In this document: positions 34,574 through 49,500 of the stretch, one piece after another | Position numbering within the stretch: the stretch's first letter is position 1 | Layout: every line of letters starts with the position of its first letter | Assembly: GCA_025917655.1 (NCBI GenBank) | Contig: CP084616.1 | Coordinates: forward strand, 868,001-932,000 | Origin: Chlorella sorokiniana | Lineage: Eukaryota; Chlorophyta; Trebouxiophyceae; Chlorellales; Chlorellaceae | Direction of reading: 5' to 3' | Length of the DNA stretch: 64,000 nucleotides | Translations under genes and position numbers: made by a program | Notes under the pieces: model-generated | Seen by the model: only the letters and a program-made list of their open reading frames with translations | Database searches by the model: none | What the model was told of the DNA's origin: nothing

Positions 34574-37500
34574 TTTACGTGCTTTACGCTTTACCTGCTG
34601 CCCGCCGCTGCCCCCGCTGCCCCATCCGCGTCCTTGCTCGACAAATGATCACTTAAATACTTTACAACTGTAGAAGCATCACGATACAGAAAGCCATTGC
34701 AGTTCATGAAATCAGGGTGCGCGGTAGGTGTTGTCAAAAGGGAGCAACCTGGAACAATGGGCGACTAATCAAACGAGCCGGGCGGCTCACAGCTCGCTGA
34801 TCCTTTTGCCCGCGATAAACTCAATCACCGGCGGCAGCGTGCGCTGCAGCGCTGCGGCCGCCTTGTGCAGGTTTTCCAGGAACTCCTCCTGCAAGCAGGG
34901 GGCAGGGAGGGAGTTCTTGGTTGGGTTGACGCAGGCGTCAGCCGGCAGCGCCGCGATAAAGCCGCCCTGGCAGCGCAACAGCGGCAACGCCAGCAACACC
35001 ATCTGCACACGCGTGAAAGCCTCTTTCGCAGCCGGCCGCCCACCTGCGCGGGGCGCTCGCCGTCCACGATGTCGGTGACGCTCTTGATGCAGAACACGGG
35101 GCAGCCAAAGAGGTCGGCGCTCCAGGCCACCGCCGCCGCTTCCATCTCCTGCAAGCCGCCACCACCCCCGTACGGTTGCTGGCTACACCGGCAGGCAAGC
35201 TGGCGCATGCCGACGTGGCACTCGTGGCGGCAGGGCTGCCGTGCTACGCCCGCCACTGCTCCGCGCTGCCCAAAGCGGCGGCAGCACAAGGGAACTCCTT
35301 GCCAAAACCCGAGCCGCCCCGTCCCCAGCCAGCCCGCCATCCGCCATCCCTCGACGTACCTTGACCGCCGCCTCGTGCTGCACCATGCGGGCCATGTCCT
35401 CCGCGGTATAGTCCAGCGAGTTGCCGCTGGTCACCACGCCTGAACCGACGGGGGGAGGGAGGGACTGGGGGCGGGGTAAACATGCATGCCCAGCAGCTCA
35501 CCCTGATCAACCCACGTGCCCGAAATCAAACTGAGCCTGCAGAACACACAGCCCCACAGCTGCCTGTGCGACAAGAAGGCCCCTGCAGAGATGCTGGAGG
35601 GAGGCTGCGGCAGAGGGGTCGTGGCGAAGGGGCGCAGCCCGCTGCGGCCCCCCGCACCCGACTTGAGGTCCAGCGCCTGCTGCAGGCGGGGCGTGGGCAC
35701 GGCATCAAATGCACCGATGCCGTACTTGTCAAAGCCCTGCATCGCAGCAGGGAGGGGTGCCTTCGTCCGCTGTTTGCGAACATTTTTGTGCACGAGTGCA
35801 GCTGTGCCGAGCGTGTGCAACCCCTCGCTGTCCGCCCCCACACACCACACACATACACACGTACACACAGAACCAGCACCGTCAGCAGCACACGGCAGTC
35901 AACACACCGGGATGGGTATGCGCCTGTCGTGGTTGACCATGGAGGTGGAGACGAAGACGTCGGCGATGGACGCCCCGCGAGCGGAAGCCGCCCGCAGTGC
36001 CTGCGGCAGCCCGGAACTCTCCACAGTCAGCGTGCTGAAACACAGGAAGCTTAGGGTGTTGTAGCACAAGCACAAGCCCTGACCCCGCCAGCCCGGAGGG
36101 GCAGGGCACGGCCACGGCAGGCAGCCGGCCGCTAGAAAGCACGCCCGGTGGCACAGATCCACGCCCCCTGGCCGGGCGATCCCGGCCAGTCCCGGCAAAC
36201 CCACCCGCGCTGATGACGATGTCCGGCTGGAAGGCCTGGATGGCCAGGTAGGCGGTGAGGGCGGCGGGCACGGTGCCCACGTTGTCCACCCCGGTGGCCT
36301 TGCACTTGCCTGCGGCGGGCGGGGTTGTGGGTGTGTAGGCGGGGCGGGGTGTGCAGGTGGGGCGGGGTGTAGAGTTGGGGCTGCAATGATCTCATCCAAT
36401 CCGGCCTCTTGGTTTGTGCGCAGCTGAGCAGCAGCGCCCTCGCCTCACCAAAGCACACCAGGTGCACGCGGGCGCCGCCGTGCTCCCGGGAAAGCTGTGG
36501 CAGGGCGCGGGGGCGGGATGACGGGCGGCGAGTCGGCCTCCAGGCCCAGCGCGGCCACCATGGGCAGTGCCTCGGCCTCCATGGCTGCATGCCGAGAAAA
36601 AAAAAAAACAAGAATGGTTGGGGGAGTTGGCAGCCTTGTGCAAGGGCGGTCGGACAGCTGGCGGCGGCAAGAGAGACAAGCATGCAGGGACCAATGCACG
36701 CCGATCGCTGGTACAGGGGGAGGCTTGGGCATCTTACAGCAGGCGAGCTCACCCACGAGCAGCAAGACTGTGCCGATGGTGCGGTCGCTGTGGGTTTGCA
36801 GGTACTCCTTCTGCTGCGCATCCGTCACGCCTGCAAAATTGCAAACGACACTCTGGGCAGCAAAGTGACAGAGCCTGCATTCCCGACAGGGAGCTCTCCA
36901 CATGGCCAAACCTCGGCAGCCCACATGCCTGCGTCTGTGGCCTCGACAACGTCAGCCTCAAGGCTGCCGCGCCCATTCTCGTCGGTCATTGCTGCAATGC
37001 TATACTTTGTTGCGAGATGGAGAGGAGGACGAGGGAAGACCCAGCCAAACGAAGTAAAAACCGACTTGGATCAACGAAAAGGCACAGGAAAATAATTATA
37101 CATAGCCATGCAGGCAAGCAGCAATGCCAATTGCATGCCATCAACCAGAGCGCCCCATGCGGTTGCACGCGTGGCACCGCGCTGTGCGTCCGCGGCCCGC
37201 CTAGCTTCTTCCGCCCTGCGTCAGTCGTCTCAGCGAGCTGAGTCTCTCTTTCTTTCTCTCTTGCGGATCTTCTGGGCTTCAGAATCGCCATCTTGCATTG
37301 GTTGTCAAGCACTGCCGCTGGTCAGCGAGGCGCAACCCACGGGGATTGCAATCCAGCTGGCGCTCCCCTTCAGCCTGCCAGCTGAGCCGGGCGGCGCTCA
37401 CCCGCTGCACACTGCCAAGCTCGCATCCATATTGCCCATTGACCCCGCCCTTTGCGGGAGTCACCCGCTGCTGCCCGCCCGCAGCAGCTGCCTGCGCAAG

Positions 37501-40500
37501 GAACGCCCGCAAGGACAGCGCCGTGCCAGCGGCACTCTGCTCGCGGAAGAGGAGCGGCGCCCAGGCGGCGGCGGCTCCAGGCTCGAGGCCGTCGCGCGGC
37601 ACAGCGCACAGCTTGCGCAGCGTGCGCCGCGCCTCTGCCGCCACCTGTGCCATGGCGCCGCAGCCGCCGTCTGCGCCGTAGCAGTGGCGCCAGAAGGCGA
37701 GCAGGCGGGGGCCCATGCCGCGCAGCACACTGCCGTCTGCGTCGTACTGGCAGGGCGGGTTGGCCACGGGCGGTACGGCTCCACAGCGTACACGCTGTCA
37801 CGGTCTGCAGTGGCAGCGGGCGCATGCAAGGGGGTGAATAAGTGGGTCGGGGTGGTGTGTGGGAGGGGTGTGGATGGAAAGAGGGTGGTGGCCGGCCAGC
37901 CGACGGGGAAGGGTGAGGAGGGAGCAGTCCAGGGGGCACCAGATAAGAGGCAGTGTGCTGGGAGGGGCAGCCTAGGTGCTGACTGGAGGGAGAGAAGACC
38001 TCCCCACGGTTGGATGGCAGCACCTGCAGCCAGGCAGCCCAGTGCAGGCTAGCAAAGCAAGCGGCCGGGCGCTCACATGGGCTTGAGTACACCCCTGGCT
38101 CGTCATCTATGCACCACACTGGCCCCAGGCAGAGGCCGCAGTTGGGCTGCAGCGCCGTGCGCAGCCCCGCCGCCAAGCAGTGCGTCTTAGGGGCCACGAG
38201 GCAGGCGCCCGCAGCGCGCGCCCGCGGTCTGACGCACGCTGTTCAGCTGCGGGCGTGCAGGAGGGGGAGACTTTGCGGCATGACCTTGCAGGGTCATGCC
38301 GTGGCGAGCAGGTGGCATAAGCCGCTGTGTTGCACAAGGCGGGCAGCCGAGGAGCAGCAGGAGCACCCTGGCCCACAGCTCAGAGTGGGTGTATCAGCAG
38401 TCCTTCGGGATCCAGCACATGCCACATAATCTGCACGGGGTGCGGTGTGGTGTGGTGTTTTTAGGGCGGGGGCTGTGGACGTAGGCGTTGGCAGGCAGTA
38501 CACTGCGCCCCGCCCCGCCCACTTTCGCAGCAGGCCCAGCAGCCAGCATTGCCGAGATTGCAGGGAACGGGGATGCATGCCGGGCCCTTGGCCGCCGACT
38601 GCCAGACTGGCCTGGATGTAGGACGGCAGGCCCGCCGACAGCACAAAGACGGACAGCTTGCCGCCGGGCACACTCTCCTGCAGCAGGGACCAGCTCAGCC
38701 GGGAGACGCGCGAGTGCGCAGTGGCGGGTGGCCCCGACCCACTGAGGATGCCGCAGCATCAATTGCATGCCGGCACGCAGCAGCGTCGCGCGCTGTGCTG
38801 GCAGCGTTGTGCTAGTAGCGCGTCGCCCGCTGTGCTGCTGGCAGCGCGCCGCCTACCGCCCGCAGTCACCTTGGTAAGGCAGTCGCGCAGGGCGGCCCAG
38901 CCGCTGCGCTGCCGCACCCTGAAGTGCCAGCGCTTGCCCCCGCACGCGTAGCTGGCAGCGTGCACCGCCTCGGCGCGTTGCGGCTCGCCCGGCAGGGCGC
39001 ACACGCGGCCAGCGACAACGGAGCCGCAGGGCAGAGGCGCCAGGGGGACCTCCCGCCATGCCAGGCCGTCCCTGCGAGGCCTCGGTGGCAGGTGGGTGGG
39101 TGAGTGGCTGGGTGGGGGCAGGACAGCGGCGGGAGCAGCAGGGGTGCCATCGAGGCCTGCATCGCACGGCCCGCCTGCGCGCCCTTGTCACCCTTTTTAA
39201 ACCATGACTTTACATGGTATTCAAGGCCCACAGCGCCGCCCAGTCAGCCGCGCGGCTGTAGCCTGGAAGAGCATGCAGCCAACCCCCTCTCGCTCACCAG
39301 TCGTGCGGCGCCAGCGGCAGGTGCTCCGACTCCAGCAGCGTGCTGTCCAAGTCCAGCACCACCGCCACGCGCCTGTCGGCGATGGTGCGAGAGATGAAGG
39401 CCACGCCCTCCACATGCAGGGGGGCCGATGGGGGTGGGCGGTGGGCGGAGCGCGCGCATGCGCGGGGCAGATCGTAGCTGGAAACGCCTGCAAAGCGGCC
39501 GCCGGGCTGGGCTGCCTACAGCGACAATGGCCCTTTGATGGAACTTCGACGAGGCCAGGGCCCGGCAGGCGGAAACCCTTCCACTGGAGGACTGCGGGAT
39601 GTGAGCGCTGCCAGCGGAGGGCACAGCATGCCTGTGGCACCCACCTGGGTTGCAAACAGCGCAAAGGGCACGCCGTCCTCGCCGCACAGCTCCCGCGCCA
39701 GCAGCACAAGGTCCACCCCTCGCCGCCCCCGCAGCACCAGCAGCGCCCGGCGCCGGCGGCACCCTGCGGCCAGGGTGGCCAGGGCCCAGCCGGCGTCGCC
39801 CTCTGACGTCGCCGACCACGCCACGGGCCCACGTGCCGACAGCAGCTCGCTCTGCACCAAGTCCTCTGCCCTCACGTCCAACCTGCTGCCCCCGTTTGGT
39901 TCGTTATGATATCCACACCTTGGAAAGCATGACTTGCTCGAACCGAGGTTGTGCAGGGCGGCTGGCCGGCAGCAGGCACCGCGCTGCCGAGTAGGTGCCT
40001 ACCTGGGCGTGAAGAAGGTTGGGCCAGCCGTCGCCCGATGCAGCCATCAACGTGTCCAGAATTGTGGGCTGGGAATCAGGCACGCACAGGCATGCCCTGA
40101 CGTCGACGGCGGCGAGGTCGGCGGTGGACAGCAGCACCCTGGCAGCACCTCCTCGCTGGCAGCGGCGCTGCAGGTGGCAAAGTTCAGCGCTGCCATGTTT
40201 ACGGTCAGACGGTGTTAGCGCGCGGGTTCAGGCGAACGGGGTGACTCTTGCGCTGCCTTACCCGAGAAGACAAAACTGCTCACAAAGCATGAGCGGTTTG
40301 TCTTCCGGGACTTTGAGTCCTAGCCTCGCCAGGCCCTGATGGGGCCGCAAATGTCTTGCAGCAATCTATAATGCCAGAGATCGATGGTGAAGGGCGGCCG
40401 ACAGCAAACAGTGCGTGTTGCAGATCAGACTGGTGCACAGCGTGTCCAGCATGTCGTCACCCCGTCGCCAGCCAGGCTGCAGCCTTGAGGGCACAGAGGT

Positions 40501-43500
40501 TCGACGCTCCGGCAAGGGCCGCGCTACTGAATCAAGAATCAGATGCAGTGCGGGTTGTACCTGCCTGAAGACTAGCAACGCGCCGCACGAGTCTGTCGAA
40601 CAGGCGCTGATGTGTCTCGACGCCTGCCGACAGCTGACAACAACCGCCCTTGGGGCAACTTGGCCATGTTTACCACGGCTGCAGAAACCCAAGGCGTCTG
40701 ATCGAGAAGATTTGGCTTTTCCTGTGACAGTTTGATGGCTCGAGATATCTGTCTGCCGCACAACAGGCACATACCGCTGAGCACCATTGATCACCTTGCA
40801 AACTTCAGCCGGGGTTTGACCGGTGGCCACGTTGCCAAGGCAGAAGAGCGACGCTGATTGACGCAAAGCCTGCACGCAGTGCTACCATGTTGTGCCTGGA
40901 TGAAGGACCCCGTCAGCCAGTGACCTCTAGATCTACCTGCAGCTGCCGGCCGCGCCTGTGGCGGCGGCGGCGGAGGCGGCTGTCTGGCAGGCCGAGTTAC
41001 TTCAGTTTACGAGCCAATCGCATACACGGCGCTATGTTCCCGCGGTCCTTGGCATCCACAGTTTGATGCCAGCACTTTGCCAGATAGATGCTCGAACAGG
41101 GACTGGCACTGCAAAGATTTTGATGGAACGGGGCGGGGCGGGGCTCTTGAGCGTGTCTGGGCTCCTCTCTCGTGCCTGAAAGTGCTTTGTGATTAGTGCA
41201 AGGTCAATTGAGCGGGCTATAGCACGTGTAGGCCCTGCTCTGGCGTGACGGCTTGAGGCAAACCCAGCCACAGCGCAGCGCGCGCAGCCCTGCGACACTC
41301 GCATCACAATGAGTTCCTCCAACATCGATTTGGATGTGAGTTTCTCTCGATTCGCACGCATGCATGGTCGCAGCAAGGCGGATGGGGAGGTGGTGGAGCT
41401 TGTGCCAGCTGCCGGGTCGGCAGCAGCTGCCCAATCAGGCCAGCCCCTTGCCACCCACCTTGCGGCATTGCACGCTCTTAGACTCCATGAACCATCCCTG
41501 GAGCGGATACGGCGGTGCAGGGGTGTAGGTTTGGTGCATCCCTCCAGCTGCCCGCCTGTGCCGCCTGTCAGGCGCCTCCATCCCGCGGCGTCTTGTTGCA
41601 GTCTTCCACGTCCTGCTGAACCCTGCCCACCTGCAGGTGACGTTTGGATCCTTGGAGTGGAAGGGTTGGCTCACCCTGGGCATCGTGGGCTCCGGCTTTG
41701 TGTGAGCGACCGCCGCATGAGAGCCGCCTGGCTGACCTGCGCTGCCGCCGCTGCGGCACTTGCTAGCAAGTCGGGTCACCACTCCCCATCCTGCTCGCTT
41801 GAAGGTGGTTCCTTCACCCCCTTGTCGCCACTTCCTTAGGGGTCTCTCGCCCCCTCCCTGCAGGTGCATGCTGCTGGAGCTGACCTCCCTGATTTCATCA
41901 TGCTGGGCATGCTGGCCATCATGTCCGCCTTCCAAATCATGCCCCTGCGCTCGGCGCTCAGCGGCTTCAGCTCCACAGGCTTGATCACGGTCACAGGTGG
42001 GCCCGGGCCGCTGGACCCGCCCAGCGCCCAGCACCAGTCTGTGGATGAGGTCCGGCTGTCCAACGGCGGCGCATCCCCGGTGCTCAGCCTTGCCACCCCC
42101 GCACCGCGCCCCCCGCCGCCCTGCCGTGCAGTCATGTTTGTGGTGGCTCAGGGCATCAGCGCCACGGGCGGCATGGACTGGCTGGTCACAAAGGTGCTGG
42201 GCACGCCGCGCAACAACTCCGTGGCCCTGGTCCGCATGATGGTGGCCACCTGCCTCATCTCCTCCTTCATCAACAACACCCCCGGTGAGCGCGCTGCGCT
42301 GACGCCAGGCAGGCTTCACAGGTTGGGCTTGCGGTGCGATACGCGCGCTTGGCTCTGTTGCCGCTAGACCCCAACTCAGCGTTGGTCCGCCGAAGATTCA
42401 GCCCTACTCTTGCCTTCCTTGCGTATCGCCCATTCAGCTCAACGCTGCATTGCTTTTGCCTGCACGCCCTCCTGCAACCATTGGAGGCTGCTCGGCTGCG
42501 GCTCCCCGACCCATGCGGTGCCCCCTCCCACCCCCTGCGACCCGCCACCACCACCCACCCACCCACCACAACACACACACACACCTCCCCCTGCCCTCCT
42601 CCTTTCCCCTGCAGTGGTGTGCATCCTGCTTCCCATCGTGCTGACCTGGACAGCCAAGGCCAAGATCGAGCTGAAGCAGCTGCTCATCCCGCTCTCCTTT
42701 GCCGCGCTGCTGGGCGGCACCAACACCATCATCGGCACCTCCACCAACCTGGTGAGCCGCCGGCACACCCCAAGCCCAGTGCAGCACATGTGCAGCACAG
42801 CCGCAGAGGCGTGGTGCTTGCCGCCCGCCCGCCGGTGCTTTGTAGGCTGGCTTGTGGTGCTGAGACTTCTTGCGGTGCCGCCTCCACCTGCGCTTGTCTT
42901 GGCGCTCCCTTTGCGCAGGTGGTCACCGGCCAGTTTGACACCCGTGTGCTGGACCCCGAGTCGCCCTACTACATCCCCAGTGAGCCCCGCTGCCGCCTGG
43001 CCGGGCAACCTTTCCGACCTGCTGCGATTGTGCCTGCCCTCCCCCGGCATGCGCTGCCTCCCGCCATGCCGAGCCGCCCTCCGCCACCAGCCCGGCCCTT
43101 CCCCACGCGACGGTGGCTTCAGCTGTGCTGCCCTTCCCGGTCTCCCCTTCCCTCCAGGCGCAACGGCCATCACCCTGTTCGACCTTTCGCCGTACGGCGT
43201 GCCCGTCTCCGTGTGGGCCGGCGTGTACATGCTGCTGGCGGCGCCCTTCCTGCTGCCGCGCGGCGCCGGCGTCAAGGGCGCCAAGAAATTCTACCGCAAC
43301 CTGCGGCGCAAGGGCCAGGCCGCCGGTGAGGGCGGAGGCGGCGAGTCGCTCCCAGCGCCTCCTCACCTCCCAAGCAGCTCGCTTGTGCTGCGGCCATCCA
43401 AGGACACACGGCCCACGGCCGCAGCCTGAACCGCTGCAGCTGCCCTCACGCTTCCGTCCTGCCTTCCCGCCCCCTGCAGCCGAGGATCAGGAGGAGACTT

Positions 43501-46500
43501 CCACCGACTTCTTTGTGGGCTTGCTGGTCGGCGCCGCCTCCCCCGTCATTGGTCAGACCGCCGCCGAGTCGGGCCTGCTCAGCCTGGAGGGGCTCACGCT
43601 GGTGTCGGTCAAGTGCGCGGGGCTGCCCTGCATGTGCTTGCCTGTCCAGCGCACGCCCACAACCCCGTGGGACAGCAACGCCTGCCCATGGCCAGGGCCT
43701 GCGCACGCAGATGCGCGGCAGCGCCCTCGGTGGGCCCGTTTCTTTCCTGCCCACCCCCGACACCCTCTCCCAACCTTGGGAGATCCCCATGCCACCGCAC
43801 CTGCACCTGGCTCCTGCCATGCCCATGAGGGTGCCCCCAGCCGCCCCACCCCACCACCCACCCAGGCGCCGTTTTGAGTGCGTGCCACCGAACCCACCAA
43901 ACCCATCGCCCCTCCCCCACCTAACACACACGCAGGCGCCACGGCCGCGTGCACCACGCCGTGGACGGCGCCTTCCTGCTGGCCGAGGGCGACATCCTCT
44001 TCTTCTCGGGGCTGCTCGACCGCGTGCAGGAGGCGGCGGCGGCCCACGGCCTCATCCCCTACGACTCCTCCCTGGAGCTGGTGCACGACCCCGCCATCCA
44101 GGCCGCCTTCAACACCGGCGCCGTGCGCCTGCCCGCCACCTCCGCCCGCGCACTGGACGCCGCCGGCGCGAGACCGGGCCCGACCTGGTGCAGGCGGTGG
44201 TGAAGAAGGGTGAGGGGGCGGCGCAGAGTGCGGCGGCTGCCCTGTTGCGGGGAAGGCTTGCCTCTCGGCTGCTTCATGAAGTCGAGCGGGCACGGCAACC
44301 CCCACAAGCCCCGCCACCACTGCCCCATGCGCAGATGCCCCCATCGCCGGCCAGACCGTGCGCTCTGCCTCCTTTGCCGACCGCTTCAACGCCTCCCTGC
44401 TGGCCATCAAGCGCGACGACAAGAACGTGCGTTGGAGCGGCGGCCAGCTGAACGACGAGACGCTGGAGGTGGGCGGATGTGTTGGGGGGGGGGGGGCGGA
44501 GGTGTGTGATAAGTGGTTGGTGGGGGGGAGGGACGCGCGTTATAAGGGAAGCACCCCTGCTTGACATGCTGCTTCCGCTCGGAAGGTGGGAGCATCATGG
44601 GCGAGGCCAACCGGTTTGGCACAACACTTTGGAGCCGCCCAGTCGGTGTTCGCCTCACTCATGCTGTGCGTCCGCCTGGGCCGCTCGTCGCAGGCCGGCG
44701 ACATCCTGCTGCTCAACGCCGCGTCCGACTTCTGGACCTCCCGAGTCCCAGGCCAACTTCAGGCAAGGCGACAGCCGGGGGACCCCAAGCCGAAGCCAGT
44801 TGTCGCACAGCATGCTGGCGGCCCTTTGAATCCCTCCAGCATGGCCGCCTGAACGCCGGCTGGCTTGTTGCCGCCAGGCTCGCCCAGCGCCCAGCCGGCC
44901 GGCCTGCCGGCCTGCCGGCCAGCCGGCCTGCCTGCCCCCACTGCCCGCAGCGTGCACCCTCCCATCCCCTCCCTCCCCTGCGGCTGGCCTGCAGCAACGT
45001 GGGCAAGGCGGGCACGGTCAAGTCCTCCCACGAGTTCCTGCTCCCAATGGTGGTCACCGGCCGCGGCGGCAAAGTGATGCTGGCAGGTGCGCCCACCCGG
45101 CCCCTCGTCTCGCACGGCTTTGCTGCTCGGACAAGCGCACTGCGCCACTGCTGGCCTCGCCGAGCGGCAAGCACGGAGAAGGAGGGTGTCCCCACGGCTG
45201 CCACGTCTGCTGCCCCCCTCCCCCTCCCAAACGCAGGCAAGACGCTGGCCAGCGCGGGCCTGCACCAGCTGCCGGGCGCCATCCTGACCTCCCTGGAGCG
45301 CGGCGGCAAGCCGCTGCCCTCTGTCGGCAAGGATCTGGTGCTGCAGGAGCAGGACGTGCTGTGGTTCGCTGCGGTGAGAGGGGGAAAGGGGTTGGGGGAT
45401 GGGTGGACGGCGGCTGGGAGACAGCACGTGCTGTTGGATATGCCAAGCACGAAAAACGGCACCGCAGACCTCCCGCCGCAGGGCTAGCCCTGGCTGCGAC
45501 GCCTCCCCTTGCATCCCACTTGCGCCCCGCTGTCTCCGCCCCCCAAAAACAAACGCCGCAGGACGTGCAAAGCGTGCGGTTCATCCGCAACACCCCGGCC
45601 TGCGCCCCCTCGTCGACGACAAGGCGCTCAAGCTGGAGAAGACGCGCTTCATTGACCGCCGGCTGGTGCAGGTGGTGGTGGCCTCCTCCTCCCCCTGGTC
45701 GGCAAGACGGTGCGGGAGCTGCAGTTCCGCGACCACTTCAACGGCGTGGTGGTGGCCATCAGCCGCCAGGGCGAGCGCATCCAGGTGGGGGCGCGTCGCG
45801 GGGGGGACGAGAGGGCGGGCTCTGCTGCTGTGTGCCTCTGCGTGGGCGAGGCCTCTCGGGTGGTCAACTCTCCAGCACGCCCAGCTGCTGGCTGCCCCAC
45901 ACCAAAACACAGACACACACCCCGAAACACTCCTGACACGCTTTTACCCCTACTGCCTCCAACCTCCCCCATGCCTGCAGAACAACCCCGGCGACGTGGC
46001 CCTGAAGAGCGGCGACGTGTTGCTGCTGGACACCGGCGCTGGCTTCAAGTGAGGCCCCGCCGCACGCGGCCGCCTCATCCCCCTCGCCCCTCTGCTGCCT
46101 CCCGCGCTGCCTGCACGTGCGTTGCTGCAGCGCCGCCTTCGTCTCCCGAGCCCCTGAAAAGCCCGCCCCTCTTTCTATTGCGCAGGCAGCGCTACCAGGA
46201 CACCCCTACTTCGCCCTGGTGAACGAGGTGGAGAACTCAAACCCTCCCGGTGAGTGAGGGAACAGCAGCCTCTCTGCTCTGCTTGGCGGCCGCCAGCTGC
46301 TCTTGTGTCTCTTCCACCCTACCTGCCTGAAGCTTGGGTGGCTGGCCGGCACTAGGTGCCAGGCTAGCAAGCCGTGCTGTCTCCCCTCCCAGCCCCCTGC
46401 AGCGCACGTCTGCCCCCCCCCCCCCCCGGCCTTAACCCAGCCCACCCACCCACTCGCTGCATCCCTCCCTGCGCAGCTTCCTGCACACCTTCATCGCTGT

Positions 46501-49500
46501 CGGCTCCGTCATCACTGTGTTCGGTCTCTACGTCGCGGAGACCCTGGACATCGTGATCGGCGCCGCTCTGGCCGCCATGGTCATGCTGCTGACGGGGTGC
46601 CTGTCGGTGGAGCAGGCGCGGCGGGCCATCCGCTGGGAGATCGTGCTGGTCATCGCCGCCTCGCTGGGCGTATCCACCGGCATGGAGCAGTCGGGGCCTC
46701 GGGTGCGCGGGGCAGAGAGCACAGCTCTCCCTGCTGTCCTTCCGCTGCGCTGCTGCCTGGCTGAGCCGCCCCCAGTCTGCCGCCATGGCCATGCCGTGTG
46801 TGGCCGGGCCGGCCAGGCCTCTTCCCAACTGCCTCCGTTGCTCCCCTGACCCACAGCCGCCATTGCCAATGGACTCGTGTCGGGGGCCGCGCCATCGGCT
46901 CAAAGGCCTTTGTCATCATCGGTAAGCTGGCTGCTGGCAAGGCAGTCTGGTGGCAGCTGGGAACAGCGGGTGCTGAGTGTGATGGCATCCAACCGACTCC
47001 ACAGCTTCCAACCTGGCCTGGTTGTTCAACACTCTTCCTTGCAGCCATCTACACCGCCACCATGCTGCTCTCCCTCATCATCGCCAACAACGCGGCAGCC
47101 GCCATCGTGTTCCCGATTGCCGCCACGGTGGCCGTCAACGTGAGGCGCAGCGCCGTGGCCAGGGGTGCCCCCGACTCCCCTTGCCCGCCGGCCTGGCCCC
47201 GCCCACCTGCTGCAGCCCAACGGTACCCTAACACTCCACCTGCCGCCGAATCCCTGCCGCAGGACGACATTGACATCTATGTCCTGACGTACGCCGTCAT
47301 GCTGGGCGCCTCCGCCGTGTTTGCCTCTTCCTTCGGCTATCAGGTGGGCCCTTGCGCTCCACCACCGCCTGCTGCGGCCCTGCCCATTGGCCTGCCTGAG
47401 CAGATGTGCCACGCTGCCCGAGTCCCTGCTGTGAAACCAGCTGAGCGGGTGTCCAAAGACTTTGCCCTCCTCCCCTCACCTCCCCTTCTCCGCCCTGCCT
47501 GCGCCGCAGACCAACCTCATGGTTTTGGGTGCGGGCGGCTACCGCAACCTGGACTTCGTCAAGTTTGGGGGTCCCATGCAGATATGGATGCTGGTGGTCA
47601 CCTCGGTGGTGCTGGTGGCACACGAGCACTGGAAGATCGTGTGGATTGTGACCGGCATCGCTGGCTTCGTCATCCTGGCGGCCCCCGAGGCCTTCAACAT
47701 CCTCCACATCGTCAGGTGGGCTGGGGGAAACGGCGGGGGGGGCAGGAAGCATTTGTCCAGCTACACCTGCGCAAGCACGGCTTGTTGAGTAGCTCCCATG
47801 GCGCCCCACCAGCCAGACAGCCTCGCCTGATGCGGTGCTGGCTGAGCTGGCGCTGCCGCCTCTGCGCGCGCCCCCTTCCTCTGTGCAGGAGCCGCAAGGC
47901 CGCCAAGACCGTCGGGTACCCCTCCGGCAAGGACCTCGTCAGCTCCGACGGCTCTGGCTCGGACGACGGCGTGGTGGCTGCCTCCGCCACCAAGGTGTGA
48001 GCGCGGCAGGCTCCTTGCCCCTGCTGGCTTCATCGTGCTGCCAAGTACAAGCTGTGCCAGGCAGGTGCCGGGCACCCCCTTCAACCCAACCCAGGCACCC
48101 GCCACCGTGTCGCACCAACTTTTCTTCAACACTGGGTCTCTTATTCACAACTTGGTCCAAGTCCCCTCTCTGCATAACTTGAACTTTGCTCTGCTGCCCA
48201 GATCGCCAGCATGCACCACCCAGCTTGCACATTCCCTTTCAGCCTACGTGCAGTTCTGTTCTGGCCCTTTAATCCCTGATAAGCCTCGACTCCCCGTCCT
48301 TCTGAGTCTTCGGAGCATTAGCGACGCTTTCATCCCCCTGGTCCCCTGCCAGCAGCTGAGCAACTGTTGTTGTCTGTGCCAGCTGCCTGTGAGACTACTA
48401 CATTCAAATCTGATAGCGGGCACATGGGCAGGGCGCTCACGGAGGCCGGCATTGGTTGCTGAGCGAGGACTTGACAGCAATAATGTCGCAGAGCTACCTG
48501 AGGCAATGCAGGAAGTATGCTTTGGATCAACCCAGGGAAAGGCAGTCACGGTGGAAACCAGTCGATGCATGCCGTGCTGCGGGGCGGCCCACAGCGGCCA
48601 GGCTTGCAGTGCTGCTAGTTGTCGGCAGAAAGCACCGGGGATCTGCAGGCAGCACTTGCCACGCATCACCAGATAATCTTCTAATGTGCGCACTGAGGCC
48701 TGCTCAACAATGTGCCGGATGCGCCGCTGAGCCCCCACCTGGCGCAGGCAGCGTGTCTGCAGCAGCAATGGTGTCGAAGTGGCGCTTGCGGCAGGTGGCG
48801 CCTCCGCTTGCAACGCTCCCCTGCAGCGCAGCAGCCACGCACCACTCAGCAGGTGTGCAGCAAGCTTATGGGCGCAAGGTGCAAGCGCATCGAGCTGCTG
48901 AGGGCGGATGCTGCGAGGCAAGCAGCGGTGCGCACCTCGGGCCCCAGCAGCACCTCCTCAACGATCGCGCCAGCCTCCACCTCGCCGGCGGCCACATACT
49001 CAGGCTCAGCTGCAAGCAGCTCCCCCTCCTCTGCCTCCCCAATATCAGCTCCAGGGTCCCCCATGCTCAGCACTGCCAGCTGGCTGCTGCTGGACAGGCA
49101 CTGCGGAACCGGTGCCGCACAGACCGCTGCGTCGTGCGCCCCATGCACAGGGGGTGATGCCACCGGGGCAAACTGCCAGTCTGCCACGCTGAGGATTGGA
49201 GCCTGCTCCTCCACGCCCGCCTTGCAACGCTGCAGTCTGCTGCTTCCGCGGCTGTCCGCAGTGCCTTGGCGTGACGAGGGCCGCAGGGCGTGGTGGGGGC
49301 AGCCGCCAGGAGGGGCTTGGAAGACGCAGCGGCTGCCTGCACGCATTGGCGCACAGGAAGCTCATAGACGAGACATCAGCAGTCCCCGGCGTTGTAGCCA
49401 CCTCTGGCAAGTGCGCAACAGCTGATTGCTGTCCCCCACCTCTGCTGCTGCCATGTTCTCGTCATTCTCCTGCAGCGCAGCCTCCATGCCGGATGGCAAT